NCBI GenBank assembly: GCA_946480915.1
Contig: CAMLLO010000006.1
Location: 1 to 64,000, forward strand
Length of the DNA: 64,000 nt
Reading direction: 5' to 3'
Source: an uncultured Sphingobacteriaceae bacterium
Lineage (GTDB): Bacteria; Bacteroidota; Bacteroidia; Sphingobacteriales; Sphingobacteriaceae
Under the pieces are notes generated by a model that ran no database searches, was not told the origin of the DNA, and saw only the letters and a list, made by a program, of their open reading frames with translations. Below, piece after piece: positions 44,423-55,100 of the stretch (the stretch's first letter is position 1; every line of letters starts with the position of its first letter). The translations under genes and the position numbers were made by a program.

Positions 44423-46324
44423 ATGACAATTCGAAAAATCAAAATACAACTTCTGGTTCTGCTCATGGCTATCATGTCATCTTGTAAGAACGACTTTTTA
44501 GATGTGGTGCCAGATAATGTGGCAACCATTGACAATGCTTTTACCAACCGCATAGAGGCAGAAAAATTCTTGTTCACCTGTTACTCGTATCTTCCGAATG
44601 AGAGTGACATCTATGTTAACCCGGCTCTTTTGGCTGGAGACGAATTTTGGACATACTGGCCTATTACCTCACTAAGCCGTCTTCCGGTAGAGCCGCAACA
44701 AATTGCAAGAGGAAACCAAAACATCGTTGATCCTTTTTTAAATTACTGGGATGGAGCCCGTGGAGGACGACCATTGTTCAGGGCATTACGCGACTGTAAT
44801 ATTTTTCTCGACAATATCGATAAAGTGGTTGACCTTGATCCGGTAATGAAAACAAGATGGATTGGAGAGGTACAGTTTTTAAAGGCATACTATCATTTTT
44901 ATCTTCTCAGGATGTATGGCCCGATACCTGTTATTGAAAAAAATATTCCTATTTCGGCTTCAACAGAAGAAGTAAGGGTTAGACGGGACCCAGTTGATAA
45001 GGTGGTTAATTATATAGTGGCACTGTTAGATTCCGCAGCTACCAATCTTCCGTCAAAAATAGCCAACCGTTCTTCAGAGCTCGGGCATGCAACTAAGCCC
45101 GCTGCCCTGTCTCTCAAAGCCAAAACCCTGATTATGGCTGCCAGTCCTTTATTTAATGGAAATTCAGATTTCGGTCAGTTGAAAAATGCAAACGGCTCGC
45201 AGCTTTTCAACACACAGTACGATGCTGAAAAATGGGTACAGGCTGCAAAGGCCTGCAAGGAAGCGATTATAGAATGTGAAACGGCTGGAATAAAACTTTA
45301 TGAATTCAACAGCAGCCTGGTAAACATTACGGATACTCTCAAAAAAGAAATGACTATCCGCAATAGCGTGAACGAACCATGGAACTCTGAAGTGATATGG
45401 GGATATAGCAGCTCGCAGCTGGGTAGAATTCAGACACAGGCAATGCCACGGCTTGATCCGGGCAGAACCACTAATGAATCTGCGCTGGGACAACTGGCTC
45501 CCACCTTGAAAATGGCCGAACTGTTTTACACTGAAAACGGTGTGCCTATCACTGAGGATAAAGATTGGGATTATGCAGAAAGGTACAGCCTTAAAAAGGC
45601 AGAAGGGAATGATAAAAACTATATTCTAAATGGCTATACTACTGCATATCTACATTTTAACAGGGAGCCACGGTTTTATGCAGACATGGCATTTGATGGT
45701 TCTATATGGTATATGCAAAACCGGACCTGGGACGTAAAAGCAAAATTGGGACAGGCGCAGTCCAGAAAATCAGCTTTTGGATACTCAGTGACCGGCTACT
45801 TTACAAAAAAACTTGTTAACTGGAAGTTTGTGATTCAGGATGGACAGTCATACACTACAGAACTCTACCCCTGGCCTATGATTCGCCTCGCTGATTTATA
45901 CTTGTTATATGCTGAGGCATTGAATGAATCAGGCAGGCCTTATGCGGAGGCGTTGGAATATCTCAATAAAGTTCGAACCAGATCTGGTCTTCCAACAGTG
46001 GAAAATTCATGGACAAACTTTTCTACAAATCCCACAAAATTTACTACTAAAGACGGCCTGAGAGAAATTATTCATCGGGAAAGAGCGATCGAACTGGCAT
46101 TTGAAGGTCAGCGTTTTTGGGATCTGCGCAGATGGAAAGAAGCTTCGGCTGCCTTGAATGCCCCGGTAGCAGGCTGGGATATAGAGCAGGCTGAGGAAGC
46201 TGCTTACTACAGACCAAAATTACTTTATAGCCAGAAGTTCACCGCCCCCAGAGACTATTTCTGGCCAATAAGGGAGCAGGATATTATCGTTAATCCGAAC
46301 ATACTTCAAAACCCAGGATGGTAA
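44423..46324 (+). CDS. SusD/RagB-family glycan-binding lipoprotein
   Basis: A 633-residue outer membrane lipoprotein that caps the SusC channel. The lipobox is MSSC after MTIRKIKIQLLVLLMAI. SusD hallmarks are the early FLDVVPDNVATIDNAF, the helical repeat region with KAYYHFYLLRMYGPIPV, and the C-terminal RPYAEALEYLNKVRTRSGLP and RERAIELAFEGQRFWDLRRW. It follows susC by 63 bases and precedes a DUF4959 lipoprotein by 16 bases. The bound glycan cannot be told from sequence. Confidence 0.95.
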   Translation: MTIRKIKIQLLVLLMAIMSSCKNDFLDVVPDNVATIDNAFTNRIEAEKFLFTCYSYLPNESDIYVNPALLAGDEFWTYWPITSLSRLPVEPQQIARGNQNIVDPFLNYWDGARGGRPLFRALRDCNIFLDNIDKVVDLDPVMKTRWIGEVQFLKAYYHFYLLRMYGPIPVIEKNIPISASTEEVRVRRDPVDKVVNYIVALLDSAATNLPSKIANRSSELGHATKPAALSLKAKTLIMAASPLFNGNSDFGQLKNANGSQLFNTQYDAEKWVQAAKACKEAIIECETAGIKLYEFNSSLVNITDTLKKEMTIRNSVNEPWNSEVIWGYSSSQLGRIQTQAMPRLDPGRTTNESALGQLAPTLKMAELFYTENGVPITEDKDWDYAERYSLKKAEGNDKNYILNGYTTAYLHFNREPRFYADMAFDGSIWYMQNRTWDVKAKLGQAQSRKSAFGYSVTGYFTKKLVNWKFVIQDGQSYTTELYPWPMIRLADLYLLYAEALNESGRPYAEALEYLNKVRTRSGLPTVENSWTNFSTNPTKFTTKDGLREIIHRERAIELAFEGQRFWDLRRWKEASAALNAPVAGWDIEQAEEAAYYRPKLLYSQKFTAPRDYFWPIREQDIIVNPNILQNPGW

Positions 46325-46340
46325 TTTAACACTTAAAGAA

Positions 46341-47519
46341 ATGAAAAGAAATGTAATTTTTGTTTTGTTCATACTAATTTCCATTGCATTCAGCAATTGC
46401 AAAGAAGATGAGCTGAAGGCTATTGAAAGCGACAAGTCTGCTCCAGGTACTATTGCAAACCCGGTGGTTGAAAGCCAGGCAGGAGCGGTTAAAATATCTT
46501 ATTCTTTACCACCAGATAAGGACCTTTTATACGTTGTTGCCGAGTATACAAACAAGTATGGAAAGTTAATACAGAACAAAGCCTCATCTTATACAAGTTC
46601 GTTAATTGTTAATGGATTTGCTGATACCTCGGTGTATAATATCAACCTGTATGCTGTAGATCGAAGTGAAAATAGATCGGCACCTATAGTTGTCAAGGTA
46701 AAGCCTTTAGAGCCCCCAATTTTTGGGATTTACAAAAGCATGCGTATAGCAGAAGATTTTGGTGGCATTAATATAAGATTTGACAATCCCACAGAGGCCG
46801 AAATTGCTGTCGTTATTTGCTTTAAAGATTCCATTGGCAATATGAGCCTTAAAGAAACATATTACACCAAGCAGAAAAACGTAGATTTTGCATCACGCGG
46901 TTTTGAATCGAAAGAAACTGTTTTTGGGGTATATATCAGGGACCGGTGGAATAACCGGACTGACACATTGAAGAAAACATTAATCCCTATTTATGAAAAG
47001 TTATTGGACAGAACCAAATTCAGAACCGTGTCATTGCCCACTGATGCGCCAACTGGATGGGGGCTGTCAATGCCTGGAATGTGGGATGGCAGGATCACCG
47101 CTGAAGGTAACATGTGGCATTCAGCAGATGTTGGCATGCCAATGCAGATTACGTTTGATTTAGGTGTTACCGCAAAATTAAGTCGTTTTACACTTTGGCA
47201 GAGGCAAGGAGTATGGATCTACAATCACGGTAATCCTAAGAGATATGAAATTTGGGGTTCAACTAATCCGCCCTCAAATGGAAGTTGGGATAATTGGGTA
47301 ATGCTTAAATCCTGCACCTCTGTTAAGCCTTCAGGGTCGCCTTCAGGGTCTAATACGAATGAAGATGTACAGGCTGCCGGTAGGGGAGAAGAATTTACGG
47401 TTCCACTGGATGCACCAAAAGTGCGATATATACGAGTGAAAATTTTGGAATCCTGGGTTGGAGCCGGAGGACTGGCTGCACATATTTCGGAGATGAATTT
47501 TTATGGTAACGATCAGTAG
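46341..47519 (+). CDS. DUF4959/DUF5000-type surface glycan-binding lipoprotein
   Basis: A 392-residue lipoprotein (lipobox SNC after MKRNVIFVLFILISIAF) of the kind that follows susD in many Bacteroidota loci. The first part (about 30-130) is a DUF4959-like fibronectin-type fold (ESQAGAVKISYSLPPDKDLLY), the middle resembles DUF5126, and the C-terminal region from about 235 is a galactose-binding-like DUF5000 fold (MWHSADVGMPMQITFDLG and RYIRVKILESW). It probably binds the target glycan at the cell surface, like SusE/SusF. Position 16 bases after susD supports this. Confidence 0.87.
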   Translation: MKRNVIFVLFILISIAFSNCKEDELKAIESDKSAPGTIANPVVESQAGAVKISYSLPPDKDLLYVVAEYTNKYGKLIQNKASSYTSSLIVNGFADTSVYNINLYAVDRSENRSAPIVVKVKPLEPPIFGIYKSMRIAEDFGGINIRFDNPTEAEIAVVICFKDSIGNMSLKETYYTKQKNVDFASRGFESKETVFGVYIRDRWNNRTDTLKKTLIPIYEKLLDRTKFRTVSLPTDAPTGWGLSMPGMWDGRITAEGNMWHSADVGMPMQITFDLGVTAKLSRFTLWQRQGVWIYNHGNPKRYEIWGSTNPPSNGSWDNWVMLKSCTSVKPSGSPSGSNTNEDVQAAGRGEEFTVPLDAPKVRYIRVKILESWVGAGGLAAHISEMNFYGNDQ

Positions 47520-47622
47520 TTGTAAAAATGAAATTCAATCCTTTCTTTCTATTTAAACAAATAACTCAATGAAAAACTATCAAGTATGTACTTGATTGCC
47601 ACTTAAAGACAAATTAATTCGA

Positions 47623-48810
47623 ATGAAAACTTTGAAATATGTATATATAGCCATTTTACTGGCAGCTTTTTTTTCAAGCTGTTCTAAGATGGACGAATAC
47701 AAGAAATTTACTGATGGTAAAGAAATACTCTATACACCAAAAGCAGATTCTGTAAAGATTTACCCGGGCAGGAATAGGGTAAAGTTGAGCTGGAGATTAA
47801 TTGCAGATCCTAAAATCGTCAAAACAAAGATATATTGGAATAACCGGACTAAATATTTAGATGTTCCTGTAAATACTAACGTTTCTGGTGCAAGGGTGCT
47901 TTCTGTAATAGTTCCCAATTTGGAAGAAGGCAACTATAATTTCGAGTTGGTCAATTTTGATGCAGATGGCAATTCTTCAATTACATCTCTGGTGTCAGGC
48001 TCCGTTTATGGCAATGTTTATGAAAATGTATTGCTTAGCCGCGTGTTAAAAATGTTGCGTTTGGAACAAGATGGTTCAACCTCAATAGGTTGGCTTAGTT
48101 CAGAAAGTAGTTCTATCGGAGTAGAGTTAAGCTATCTAAATAAATCGGGACTTGCCAGGAAAATTAAGATACCTAGTCAAGGTAATACAACTCTGTTATC
48201 GGATTATGACTATATGGCCCCTTTAAGCTATCGAACTATTTTTTTACCTGATAGCAATGCTATAGATACATTCTATTCTGCCAGCAAATTGCAAGCTATT
48301 AATGAGATAGCTTTGAAGAATGCTGGTTCACCCTTTAAGAGCGTAAATGTTCCGGTAAGATGGGGGATTTTACAAGATTGGATAACTACAGATCCTGTAA
48401 AAAACCAGTCTGGGCTGGGTGGCTTCGACAATAACAATACAGCCGGCGCTGGCTTCCTTTCTTTTGAATATTGGGGAAGTAATGCTGCAATCAACAACGG
48501 AAAGATTTTTCAGACTTTGATTTTGGATCCGGGTTCTTACCGTTTTGTGAGCACCGTTTCGAGTATAAACGGAACCTGTGAGGCGACATATGCAAGCGTT
48601 GCCTCGGGAAGTTCACTGCCCGATGTTAATGCTATTTCCGGCTCTTTAGGCTCTTATAGGCTGACAAATAATTCTCTCAACGGCAAGGATATAACTGTCT
48701 CTTTTGTGTTAACAGAACGAAAAGAGGTCGCGCTGGGATTTGTTGCTACGATGTCGACGAATAGAAATACCAGTCTTAGGATAAGTAAAGTAAGGCTTTT
48801 TAAGGATTAG
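47623..48810 (+). CDS. DUF4998-domain surface lipoprotein
   Basis: A 395-residue lipoprotein (lipobox SSC after MKTLKYVYIAILLAAFF). The N-terminal DUF4998 domain begins MDEYKKFTDGKEILYTPKAD with KIYPGRNRVKLSWRLIADPK. The C-terminal part (about 235-395) resembles DUF5013-like beta-sandwich domains, ending SLRISKVRLFKD. I start at the ATG at 47623; a TTG at 47596 adds a polar leader and would spoil the signal. Such proteins accompany SusC/SusD/DUF4959 and are expected to bind glycan. It is the last gene of the operon; a terminator follows. Confidence 0.85.
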   Translation: MKTLKYVYIAILLAAFFSSCSKMDEYKKFTDGKEILYTPKADSVKIYPGRNRVKLSWRLIADPKIVKTKIYWNNRTKYLDVPVNTNVSGARVLSVIVPNLEEGNYNFELVNFDADGNSSITSLVSGSVYGNVYENVLLSRVLKMLRLEQDGSTSIGWLSSESSSIGVELSYLNKSGLARKIKIPSQGNTTLLSDYDYMAPLSYRTIFLPDSNAIDTFYSASKLQAINEIALKNAGSPFKSVNVPVRWGILQDWITTDPVKNQSGLGGFDNNNTAGAGFLSFEYWGSNAAINNGKIFQTLILDPGSYRFVSTVSSINGTCEATYASVASGSSLPDVNAISGSLGSYRLTNNSLNGKDITVSFVLTERKEVALGFVATMSTNRNTSLRISKVRLFKD

Positions 48811-48856
48811 CATAATCCGTAAGCACTACACATTCGTTAAAATGAGGATATTTTGT

Positions 48857-48891
48857 AAGGAGGCTACTTTGAAGAAGTAGTCTCCTTTTTA
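48857..48891 (+). terminator. Terminator of the + strand SusC/SusD operon
   Basis: AAGGAGGCTACTT pairs with AAGTAGTCTCCTT (one G-T pair) around a five-base loop and is followed by a T run. It lies 46 bases after the last lipoprotein gene. Confidence 0.88.
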
Positions 48892-49063
48892 ATTAAAGCC
48901 GAAGATTTTCGGCAATTTAGATACATTCCCGCAGTAACAGAAATGATGCGCAATAGCTAAGGATTATTCGAAGAGAAGCAGAATTGAGTATTTAAAATAG
49001 TATGATAGATAAGAGAAAACCAATTGGTAAAACGGTCTTTAACGTGTTTTAAGGGCAAATTCT

Positions 49064-49948
49064 TTAAACGGTATTAATATTCTGGTTTTTTCTTTTATAC
49101 TCACTTGGTGTCATACCTATCAGCTTTTTAAAAATTTTCGAAAAATAAGGCAGGTGCTCAAAGCCTACTTCTTTTGCTATATCGCTGTAATGCATATTGG
49201 TTGTTGTGATTAGGTACTGTGCCCTTTCAATACGCTTGTCATTGATATAAGATAAAGGCCGATCACCTGTGTATTGACAAAATAGTCTCGAGAAATAGTC
49301 AGGATGCTGGTTCGCCCTTTCTGCCAAGAAAGCAACAGTAAGATTCTGTTGAAGATTAAGCTGAATGTAACTAATTGCATCTAAAATTTTTGAAGAAATT
49401 GAGCAGAGTTTATTTTGCTTAAAAGTTTCTGGGGTGAGGAATCTTGATGTTAATTGCAAAATAATACCCTGGCTTTCCATAAAGGAAGACATGCTTTGCA
49501 TGTTATTTAGCTCTTGGTATTCCTTATAATAAGTATTTTTCTCATAAACTCTGGGATTGTAAGACCGGTTAATACCCCTGCCTGGGTTGATAGTAAGCAA
49601 TCTCTTAAAGTTTTCAACATCCAGTGAACTGGCCTTTAATTTCATCGGTGTTCGGTTATTATAGAATAAGGAGATACCGTCTGACGAGTCTTCAAAAAAC
49701 TGTACAAAGTATTGGCTTAAAAAACTGGAACAGTGCAGATTACATAAAGTAAAGCTGGGGATAAGATATATATAACCCGCTTCAAGCTTTATTGTGCTTT
49801 CCAGGTGTGATATAAATCCTTCGCCTTCATCTATCAGGTATAAGCGATAATAAGGACTAATTACGTTGGAATAATTCCATTTATTGTCTAGTTTAACATG
49901 GTCAACGTGTAATAATGAAAAAGAGTGTTTTAAAATCCTTCGGCTCAT
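49064..49948 (-). CDS. AraC-family transcriptional regulator
   Basis: A 294-residue regulator with an N-terminal cupin-like ligand domain (about 20-150) and a C-terminal pair of helix-turn-helix motifs (about 190-288). Signature segments are VAFLAERANQHPDYFSRLFC and ITTTNMHYSDIAKEVGFEHL followed by FSKIFKKLIGMTPSEYKRK. It is convergent with the + strand SusC/SusD operon. Since that operon has lost its sigma gene and its SusC has no STN domain, this regulator is a reasonable candidate for its control; that is inference. Confidence 0.92.
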   Translation of the reverse strand: MSRRILKHSFSLLHVDHVKLDNKWNYSNVISPYYRLYLIDEGEGFISHLESTIKLEAGYIYLIPSFTLCNLHCSSFLSQYFVQFFEDSSDGISLFYNNRTPMKLKASSLDVENFKRLLTINPGRGINRSYNPRVYEKNTYYKEYQELNNMQSMSSFMESQGIILQLTSRFLTPETFKQNKLCSISSKILDAISYIQLNLQQNLTVAFLAERANQHPDYFSRLFCQYTGDRPLSYINDKRIERAQYLITTTNMHYSDIAKEVGFEHLPYFSKIFKKLIGMTPSEYKRKNQNINTV

Positions 49949-49988
49949 AGAACTGATTCTTGACTTAAAGTTTAAGGAGTTCTGTTAG

Positions 49989-50190
49989 ATAGTTCACAAA
50001 AGCCCCATTCATTTTTGTTCGGTAATCCGGGTCACGCTAGTGTCCTGGAAAAATAAACTCGAAAGGACCATATTGGCTTCTTTTGCAGCATCAGATAGTT
50101 TGCGATGAATTTCGCCACTATTCAAGCTATTGGTTCTTAAAATACTTTCTTGTACTATTAATTGTGTAATTGCAATAAGTAAACGATGAA
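49989..50190 (-). pseudogene. Internally deleted GH29 fucosidase pseudogene
   Basis: Two blocks match the intact fucosidase (35828-37612) in DNA. Bases 49989-50112 align with 37086-37210 (shared runs include CATATTGGCTTCTTTTGC and GCATCAGATA). Bases 50125-50190 align with 37525-37590, the signal-peptide end (TCTTGT...TTAATT...GTAAT...GCAATAA). About 315 bases between the blocks, and all sequence beyond the first block, are missing, and frames are broken. The shared 5' flank at 50207-50258 continues the match upstream. It lies just downstream of the - strand susD, where a PUL enzyme gene would be expected. Confidence 0.83.
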
Positions 50191-50324
50191 ATTAACGACG
50201 CTTGTTATATCCCATAAATCAATTTTCTCATATAAATAATGGGAGACCGCATATTTCTACATCAGTCATCCCATTATTTTTTGATAGTTATGTATATAAT
50301 CAGCCAGGCTTATTATTTATAAAA

Positions 50325-51959
50325 CTAATAACCAAAATTTTGCGTTAAATTCTTATTAATATCCCGTTCTGATTGTGGGATAGGCCATAATTCGTTTATA
50401 CCTGCCTTAAAGTTTCTTCTGTTGCCCATAATAAAGTAGCCTTCGCTATCCACAGGGAAGGCTGTGTAAGTTGCAGGACTATTCGTCAATTTCATTCCCG
50501 TAAATTGACGGTTAAGTTCCGTTGCAGCAATTCCCCAACGAAGAATGTCATAATATCTCAGACCTTCAAAGGCAAACTCAACTCTGCGTTCCCTTCTTAT
50601 AATCTTTCTTAATTCAACAGGATCTGTAGTAGTTACCATAGGCATGTTTACCGCTGCGCGACCACGCACCTTATTGATTGTTTCATTAAGCAATGTCTGA
50701 TCAATCGCTGCACCCGACTCTAATTTCGATTCCAGATAACTTAAAAGAACTTCCGCGTAACGGATTATTGAAAAATTACCGCCGTAACTCCACTGATTTT
50801 GTGTAGGATCATCTTCCAGAAATTTCATGATACAGTATCCGCTCCATACCGGGTACCTATCTTTCCTATCTGGAGAAGAGGTTCCTGGTCGGGATATATA
50901 CGTTTTTCCTCTATAAGAAGTCCGGTCGGAAATCATGATGGTAGCATCCAATCTTGGATCGCGATTATTGTACGGATCTGCCGGATTGTATAAGGGCGAA
51001 AGATCGATTGTTTTGCCGTCTGTACATTCAAAATCTTTAACTAATTCGTTATAAGGCGAAAACTGATGCCAGCCTCCCCATGTTTCCGGTAGCATATAAG
51101 TAAGAAGAACATGTCCATAAACATCTTTTTGATATTGTGAAGTCAGGATAAACTCTTTACTTAATTCATTAGCCTCAAAGAATAATTCTCTAAACTTAGG
51201 ATCAATAGCATAGTGATTATACTCTATGATTGTTTTATAGCTTGTAGCAGCTTCACTCCATTTTTTCTGGGCCATTTGCAAGCGTCCCAATATTGCTAAA
51301 GTAGCGGCAGATGTGATCCGGCCATTTTCACTATTAGGCCGGGATGACGGGAGAACAGGATAGCTTTCTTTTAACTCCTTTTCTACAAACGCCCAAACAT
51401 CCGCCTTCGGAGTACGGCTTACGCTGTTTGCTTCCGCAATTGTAAGTACATGCTGTACTAAAGGGACATCACCAAAATATAGGGCCAGGTTAAAATATTC
51501 ATAAGCCCTCAGCGTACGAACTTCCGCAATCATAACGGCCTTTTTTGAGGCATCCATATTTATATTACCTACATGATCCAGGAAGTTATTGCAGGTAGTT
51601 ATTTTCTGATAGGAATTTTGCCAGTATGCCCCGGTTACCCAATATGCAGAGTTTAACGTTCCATCGGTTACATGATCAGGAATGAGCTCTTTTTCCGAAC
51701 CATTTCCTGCCATAAGGTCAAGATATAAGAGGGATCTGGGTGTCCAAAAATCCTCACCCTTCCAACCAGCTCCTGTGTGATAACATCCTACAAGTGCCAG
51801 TTGAGCATCTCCTTCTGTTTTCCAGAAAGTTGCGTCAGAAGCTTCAGCTAAAGGTTGTTTATCAAAAAAATCCTTTTTACAGCCAAAACTAAACGTTGCC
51901 AGCAAAGCCAAAATAATCCATATTTTGGGTAATCGTGAATTGATATATCTCTTTTTCAT
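50325..51959 (-). CDS. SusD/RagB-family glycan-binding lipoprotein, second system
   Basis: A 544-residue outer membrane lipoprotein paired with the - strand SusC. The signal ends in the lipobox SFGC, followed by KKDFFDKQPLAEASDATFWK. Family hallmarks are VRTLRAYEYFNLALYFGDVP and the C-terminal RERRVEFAFEGLRYYDILRW and LWPIPQSERDINKNLTQNFG. It follows susC after 197 bases. Downstream lies a decayed fucosidase copy, so the original operon likely continued into that enzyme. Confidence 0.95.
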   Translation of the reverse strand: MKKRYINSRLPKIWIILALLATFSFGCKKDFFDKQPLAEASDATFWKTEGDAQLALVGCYHTGAGWKGEDFWTPRSLLYLDLMAGNGSEKELIPDHVTDGTLNSAYWVTGAYWQNSYQKITTCNNFLDHVGNINMDASKKAVMIAEVRTLRAYEYFNLALYFGDVPLVQHVLTIAEANSVSRTPKADVWAFVEKELKESYPVLPSSRPNSENGRITSAATLAILGRLQMAQKKWSEAATSYKTIIEYNHYAIDPKFRELFFEANELSKEFILTSQYQKDVYGHVLLTYMLPETWGGWHQFSPYNELVKDFECTDGKTIDLSPLYNPADPYNNRDPRLDATIMISDRTSYRGKTYISRPGTSSPDRKDRYPVWSGYCIMKFLEDDPTQNQWSYGGNFSIIRYAEVLLSYLESKLESGAAIDQTLLNETINKVRGRAAVNMPMVTTTDPVELRKIIRRERRVEFAFEGLRYYDILRWGIAATELNRQFTGMKLTNSPATYTAFPVDSEGYFIMGNRRNFKAGINELWPIPQSERDINKNLTQNFGY

Positions 51960-51991
51960 TTGAATATTTTTTTTAATGGCTATGAAGCTAT

Positions 51992-52031
51992 CATGAGCAT
52001 ATTCATCTCGGTTTATGACGGGATGCTCATG
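51992..52031. promoter_or_regulatory. Inverted repeat between susC and susD
   Basis: CATGAGCAT (51992-52000) pairs exactly with ATGCTCATG (52023-52031) around a 22-base loop. A second small hairpin CTCCG/CGGAG lies near 52090-52106. In SusC/SusD operons, such intergenic structures may mark mRNA processing or an internal expression step. Function unproven. Confidence 0.4.
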
Positions 52032-52156
52032 ATGGTTTCATTAGAATTTTATTTTAATAAATGACAATGAGTCTTCCCCTGCTCTTTACGTCTCCGTTTT
52101 GAGCGGAGGGTTCCTCGAAGTATCATTTTAATTATTCTCAAAATGTTCGTTAAGCT

Positions 52157-55100
52157 TTAAAATTTAACATTCATCCCAAACGTATAGATGCTTGTGATTG
52201 GATAGAATGGAGTATTATCGCCACCCCGTTGGTCGCCTCCACCTTGGCTCATTTCAGGATCCCAGCCGGTATAAAAATGATTCGCCGAAAAGAGGTTTTG
52301 TCCGCCGAAGAAAAGCCTCAATTGGCTTATGCTGAGTTTCTGGATAGCACTTTTGGGGATGGTATAACCCACCTGGACATTCTTAACCCTTAGGAAACTC
52401 GCGTTTCTGTTCCAGAATGTTGACGTTTGAACATTTTGACTTCCCAAACCCAGGCTTGTTAGTTTAGGATATAAGGCATTGGGGTTAGGATTCGCTTCTG
52501 TCCAGGCATTATCAGCCTGCCATCTCTGTATATTTCCGCCGTTATAAAATGCGAAGGCCTGATAATTTCCCATTTGCTTTTTCAATCCAGCTAGCCCTTG
52601 CAGCAACAATGAAAAATCAAATCCTTTATAGTCAGCATTCACAGTAGCACCATAAGAATATTTAGGAAATGTTGAGGCTAGTACTTTTCTATCGTAAGTA
52701 GCATCCACCTTACCATCCGGAACTCCATCAGGTCCGCTGATATCTTTAAAACGAATAACTCCTGGCTGGCCAGCAATAGGCTGAGTAGGATAACTTGCTA
52801 CGTCCGCAGCATCAACAAACAGTCCATCTGCCACATAACCATAAATAGGACGCAACGACTCACCGACAAAAAGTCCCTTACCAATATCTCGCATTTTACC
52901 ATCCGCAAGTTTGGTTACCCTGTTTTTAATGTATGAAAAATTAGGTGCCAGCCCAATATTTAGTTTACCTATAGAGGTTTTATAATTGAACATAAGTTCA
53001 AATCCTGTATTCTTTACCTCCCCGGCATTTACATCAGATGTAGCCAAACCCAACACACTTGAAACAGATACAGGATAAAGAATATCAGATGTAGTTTTGT
53101 CGAAAAAATCCAACGTTACATCTAGTTTTCCATTTAAAATACCTAAATCTAAACCGATGTCCGTAATTTGTGTCGTTTCCCAGGTAACATCTGCGTTAGC
53201 CAATCTGTTTACCTTTGCCCCCGGTGCAAGTGTTCCTCCAAAGGTATAGTTCTGACCTAAAGCTAATACGTTTTGATATGGGTAATCAGAAATGTTCTGG
53301 TTTCCTAATTGACCCCATGAGGCACGAAGCTTAAGGTTGTCAATCCAGCTTAAGTTATCTTTAATAAAGGATTCTTCTGATATCCGCCATCCTGCAGAAA
53401 CTGAAGGAAAAAATCCCCATCTGCCTTTTTTTGGAAAACGGGAAGTTCCGTCATACCGGGCATTTGCTTCCAAAAGATATTTTCCGGCAAAGGAATAATT
53501 TACCCGGCCAAAATAAGATCTCAAGGCCCATTCCGTTCCAGAACCAGACGATTGCATATTGCTTGCTGCACCCGCATTCAATTCGTATAACGAATTATTA
53601 GCAAATCTATCCCGTGAGGCAGACATCCAGTCTTGCTGATATTCTTCCTGGGAATATCCTGCCAAAACATTAAAACTATGTTGCTTTATTGCTTTTGAAT
53701 ATTGAAGCAAAGACTGCAAAGTAAGTAAGGAATTGTCCCCCGTATTTATAGCCAAGCGATTAGGACCAACTGTTTTATTTTTATCAAAAACAACTTCCGA
53801 AATAAAGTCATTATCTGTATAATTAAAATATTTATACCCTCCTTTTCCACTTAAACTCAAGCCCTTGACTATTTCCCACGAGAGTTCGACTCCTCCTAAA
53901 AAATTCTTATTCTTTCTATTTATAAATGATTCGCTTGCCAACCATGCCTCCGGACTAAAATTATCCTGATATCCATAGGTTCCGTCAGATTTTGCACCTG
54001 CGAATATTGCAGGTTCCCGAACAGCGAAAGCTATCATATTTGTCATATCTCCACTGGAATGACGGGGTTCGTTGGTACCGGCGCTAAATCCGTTCAAATT
54101 AAATTTAAGGCTCAGGTTCTTTTTAAGTTTGCTATCATAATTTAATAGAAAATTATACTTATCGTACGTATTTTCGGCTACAATACCGTCCTGTTTCAGA
54201 TACCCCAGAGAAAAGAGATATGAATTATTTTCATTACCGCCCATAAAACTAAGGCTATGATTGGTTTGAAATCCCGAACCGGAGTTCAGCAATTTTTTAA
54301 GATGAGGTACATTGGGATAGTTATCAGGATCGGAACCTGATTTATACAGGGCTATCTGCTCGGCGGTATAACCTCCTCTTAATTCAGCATATTCACCTGA
54401 TTCAAGGAATTGCGGCAACTCAGTAACTTTTTGCCATCCTGCATAGTTATTGTAGTTAATCTGGAGTTTCCCGGCTTGCCCGCGTTTGGTTTCAATTAGT
54501 ATTACCCCGTTTGCAGCCCGGGTTCCATAAATAGATGCTGAGGCGGCATCTTTTAATACCGAGATACTCTTTATATTATTGGGGTCAACATCATTGATTG
54601 ATGAAGCTAAACCATCAACTAATACCAAGGCTTCAGTTCCGGCACCAAAGGAGCCTAGTCCCCGAATCGTAATTGCAGCCCCATCATTGCCAGGACGACC
54701 AGAACCTTGTGAAACTGTAACACCCGTAGCCAAACCTGCCAGTGCCTGAGATGCTTGTGTTATGGGCCTGCTTTCCAGTTCATCCGCAGATATACTGGAA
54801 ACAGAACCCGTTAAATTAACTTTCTTTTGTGTTCCATATCCAACTACAACCACTTCCTGCAACTTGCTGGCTATTTCATCAATCTGCATAACCACATCAA
54901 TTCTGCTTTTTCCGCTTACAGAAATTTTTTGTGAAGCAAAGCCGATGTAAGAAAACAATAAAGTAGCACCTTCCTCCACATTAAGTTCATACTCGCCCTT
55001 AGAGTTAGTAACAGTACCGACATTAGTGGCTTCAACCTTAATACTCACTCCTGGAAGAACATTGCCTTTATCATCCGTTACGATTCCTTTAACTTTATGA

